Of a stretch of 10,000 bases of DNA, positions 8,465 through 10,000 are shown piece after piece. The position numbers and the translations under genes were made by a program. Origin of the DNA: Candidatus Hydrogenedens sp. (GTDB lineage: Bacteria > Hydrogenedentota > Hydrogenedentia > Hydrogenedentales > Hydrogenedentaceae); NCBI GenBank assembly GCA_020216745.1, contig JAIWNQ010000184.1:1-10000 (forward strand), read 5' to 3'. The notes under the pieces were generated by a model. It was not told where the DNA came from and made no database searches. It worked only from the letters and a program-made list of their open reading frames with translations. Every line of letters begins with the position of its first letter. Positions within the stretch are counted from its first letter, which is position 1.

Positions 8465-8556
8465 TGGCGGAGAGGGCGGGATTTGAACCCGCGGTACGGT
8501 TTAAGCCGTACAACGCCTTAGCAGGGCGCCACCTTAAGCCACTCGGTCACCTCTCC
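8465..8556 (-). tRNA. tRNA-Ser (anticodon GCU)
   Basis: Read on the - strand it folds as a class II tRNA: acceptor GGAGAGG/CCTCTCC, D-arm ACC/GGT, anticodon stem GCGCC/GGCGT with loop CTGCTAA (anticodon GCT, reading AGC and AGU), a long variable arm with GTACGG/CCGTAC, T-arm GCGGG-TTCAAAT-CCCGC, discriminator G and an encoded CCA. The long variable arm and G discriminator fit serine. Confidence 0.97.
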
Positions 8557-8569
8557 GCTAAGCAGAAAA

Positions 8570-8599
8570 ATTATAACATAATAAAAAACTTACTTCCAA
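8570..8599 (-). promoter_or_regulatory. Extended -10 promoter for tRNA-Ser
   Basis: On the - strand TTGGAA (8594-8599), an 18-base spacer and TATAAT (8570-8575) preceded by TG one base away. The expected start near 8563 is about 7 bases before the tRNA. Its TATGTTATAAT closely matches the TATGTTATTAT core of the pseudopilin promoter. Confidence 0.65.
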
Positions 8600-8740
8600 A
8601 CAATAATTGTCAAAGTCAAATAATGGAATTGATAAGATAATCCATAATGATAAACTACTCAAATAAACATAGGTTGTTAATTGACGATGGAGAGGCAACT
8701 TTTTAGTTCTTTCCTGAAATAGCATAATATTTTATACTGT

Positions 8741-8773
8741 TTGAAAAAAAACGGTTGTTTCTGATATTATAAT
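8741..8773 (+). promoter_or_regulatory. Promoter for tRNA-Asn
   Basis: TTGAAA (8741-8746) is 18 bases from TATTAT (8765-8770), which overlaps a perfect TATAAT at 8768-8773. Either hexamer places the start a few bases before the tRNA at 8785. Which one is used cannot be decided by eye. Confidence 0.55.
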
Positions 8774-8784
8774 ACTCCGTCGGT

Positions 8785-8860
8785 TCCGCGATAGCTCAGG
8801 AGGTAGAGCAGGTGGCTGTTAACCACCGGGCCGCTGGTTCGAGTCCAGCTCGCGGAGCCA
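8785..8860 (+). tRNA. tRNA-Asn (anticodon GUU)
   Basis: A complete 76-base cloverleaf: acceptor TCCGCGA/TCGCGGA, D-arm GCTC/GAGC, anticodon stem GGTGG/CCACC with loop CTGTTAA (anticodon GTT), T-arm GCTGG-TTCGAGT-CCAGC, discriminator G and an encoded CCA. A run of seven T follows at once (8861-8867) and may help termination. Confidence 0.98.
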
Positions 8861-8935
8861 TTTTTTTATCTAATGTTGCCCTGATACTCCTATCTTTTCT
8901 TAATAACCACAAGAAGGGTTAATTTTGCTACTTTT

Positions 8936-9138
8936 TTAATTATCAAGAAGGTGTTGTTTCTGGAATGGAATAGTACCCATATAAGTTTTTACATTCTCAA
9001 TTTGAATATGGGGATAATTTAGTTTGAAGGATTTGGTAATAAGGGTGATTAGTGCAGGTTCATTTTTCCTTTACATTTCCTGATAGTGTTTTCAATTTTT
9101 TTATCTATTATGTTCTTCTCCCTTTGATAATATTTTTT
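8936..9138 (-). pseudogene. Doubtful frameshifted coding remnant in the 8861-9161 gap
   Basis: This is the only coding-like signal in the gap between tRNA-Asn and the next promoter. On the - strand one frame (9138 to 9049) reads protein-like sequence such as NIIDKKIENTIRKCKGK. A second frame (9070 to the TAA at 8936-8938) continues with NEPALITLITKSFKLNYPHI and ends QKQHLLDN. The two join near an A5 run (9063-9067), as one frameshift would produce. No start codon or Shine-Dalgarno site is seen and the family is unknown. Each open stretch is only 30-44 codons, so chance is a real alternative. Confidence 0.25.
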
Positions 9139-9161
9139 TATAAGTAAAGTTAAATTATCCT

Positions 9162-9189
9162 TGACAGAAGGGAGTAGTTTTAGTATAAT
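9162..9189 (+). promoter_or_regulatory. Consensus sigma70 promoter for the DUF2330-like gene
   Basis: TTGACA (9162-9167) and TATAAT (9184-9189) are both perfect hexamers, 16 bases apart. The predicted start near 9196 gives a leader of about 40 bases, within which AGGAGG (9225-9230) sits 7 bases before the ATG at 9238. Confidence 0.8.
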
Positions 9190-9237
9190 TGTTTTAGGGG
9201 GTGAAAAAAATTAAATATTAAATGAGGAGGAAAAGTG

Positions 9238-10000
9238 ATGAAAAGGATTAGGGATAAGGAGATAATTTTTGAAAGTGGTTTGTTTCTTTTATAGTTTTTT
9301 GTATGTTCATTTTTTGGATTTGCAGATGGAGGGATTTTCCTGAATACGGACTCTCCAACGCTTAGTTTAGTGAAAGAGCATCAGCAGGTTGGTATTATTA
9401 GTTATGATGGGACCTATGAACATTTGTTACTGGCTGTTAAGATACAAGGGGAGGATGGGCAAAAAGGAAAGGGAGTATGGATATTTCCTGTTCCTTCTTC
9501 TCCTGAAGATATTAAGTTAGATATTGTAAAAGATTTTTCGACGCCTTCGATGGCTATAGAATTACATGATACATTAGAAATGCGTTTTTATCAGACCGCT
9601 TCTATTTTTGCAGGGACACAAATTTATCCATTGGCATTTCTCCCACCACTTTTGATGAGGGGAAGAGGTGGTAAAACATATAAAAATATGGAGCGGATTA
9701 CTGTTCATGAAGTTGTTGAAAAGATGGGGCTAACAAGTGAGTTGATTACAGCAAAAGATGAGGTAAAATTTGAAGAATATCTTCGTGAGAAGGGGCTAAA
9801 TTTTCCTGATAATGCGAGGGAAATTATAGGAACATATATAGGAAAGCATTATTCTTTTGTCGTAACATGGATTTCGGATATATCTATGTTTTATAAAGTA
9901 CAGCGGGTAAGAGATTTGGAAGAGCTAAAGTATGGAGAGATAAAAAAGCCGATTAGTATTTATCTTACTTTTAAAACTCCGAAAGTGTATTATCCTTTGA
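9238..10000 (+). CDS. DUF2330-like secreted protein, TAG inside the signal peptide, 3' partial
   Basis: From the ATG at 9238, placed 7 bases after AGGAGG, the frame reads MKRIRDKEIIFESGLFLL, then TAG at 9292-9294, then FFVCSFFGFA-DGG and stays open without another stop to the window end. Read across the TAG, residues 1-29 form a normal Sec signal peptide cut at FGFA-D. The mature part resembles DUF2330: ADGGIF at the start, then VGIISYDGTYEHLLLAVKIQ and VWIFPVPSSPEDI, the W-x-x-PVPS-x-P hallmark. The function of that family is not known; members are exported. The next in-frame start candidate after the TAG is a GTG at 9370, which would remove the signal and the first conserved strand and has no obvious Shine-Dalgarno site. 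It is either a fresh nonsense mutation, a base error or a recoded codon; strictly it is a candidate pseudogene. Confidence 0.7.

Noticed and set aside
8608..8613. TTGACA (- strand) as -35 for tRNA-Ser
   Set aside because: It is 32 bases from the TATAAT at 8570-8575, far too long; TTGGAA at 8594-8599 fits better.
8976..9012. Inverted repeat CCCATAT/ATATGGG
   Set aside because: A 7-bp stem with a 23-base loop in AT-rich DNA is expected by chance and has no T-run or gene context.

Overview
The window (low-to-moderate GC, roughly 40% by eye) looks like chromosome of a free-living Gram-negative bacterium of the Planctomycetes/Lentisphaerae/Hydrogenedentes kind. This placement is inference. It rests on a giant beta-helix/PKD/Ig-like surface protein, a Tat-exported formylglycine sulfatase directly downstream of a DUF1559-like pseudopilin, a second Tat-exported secreted protein with glycosidase-like layout, and a DUF2330-like secreted protein. 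I see no phage genes, transposase, CRISPR array or known defence system.

Layout. 1-4041 (+): the 3' part of a gene for a very large surface protein (at least 1,346 residues): end of a right-handed beta-helix, two PKD domains, nine Ig-like domains and a C-terminal hydrophobic/basic anchor. A 14-bp perfect hairpin at 4067-4098 ends it and probably also ends the convergent operon. 4200-6592 (-): pseudopilin then sulfatase, 56 bases apart, read from one strong extended -10 promoter (6663-6691) with a 17-base palindrome at the predicted transcription start. 6845-8413 (-): a Tat-exported protein of unassigned family. It lies 51 bases downstream of a tRNA-Ser(GCU) gene on the same strand, with no visible terminator between them. 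8785-8860 (+): tRNA-Asn(GUU). 8861-9161: a gap with only a doubtful, frameshifted coding remnant. 9162-10000 (+): consensus promoter, strong Shine-Dalgarno site and a DUF2330-like secreted protein that runs off the window. Its signal peptide is interrupted by an in-frame TAG.

How the genes may work together. Almost every protein here is exported. The pseudopilin-sulfatase pair, with a probable repressor operator, is the most coherent unit: it suggests an inducible cassette for acting on sulfated polysaccharide. The neighbouring Tat protein may be another extracellular carbohydrate-active enzyme, and the large Ig/PKD protein a surface adhesin or scaffold. These links are inferred from context; no substrate can be read from the sequence. 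I did not find a clearly new multi-gene system. The points most worth checking are the in-frame TAG, the operator palindrome and the unassigned Tat protein.
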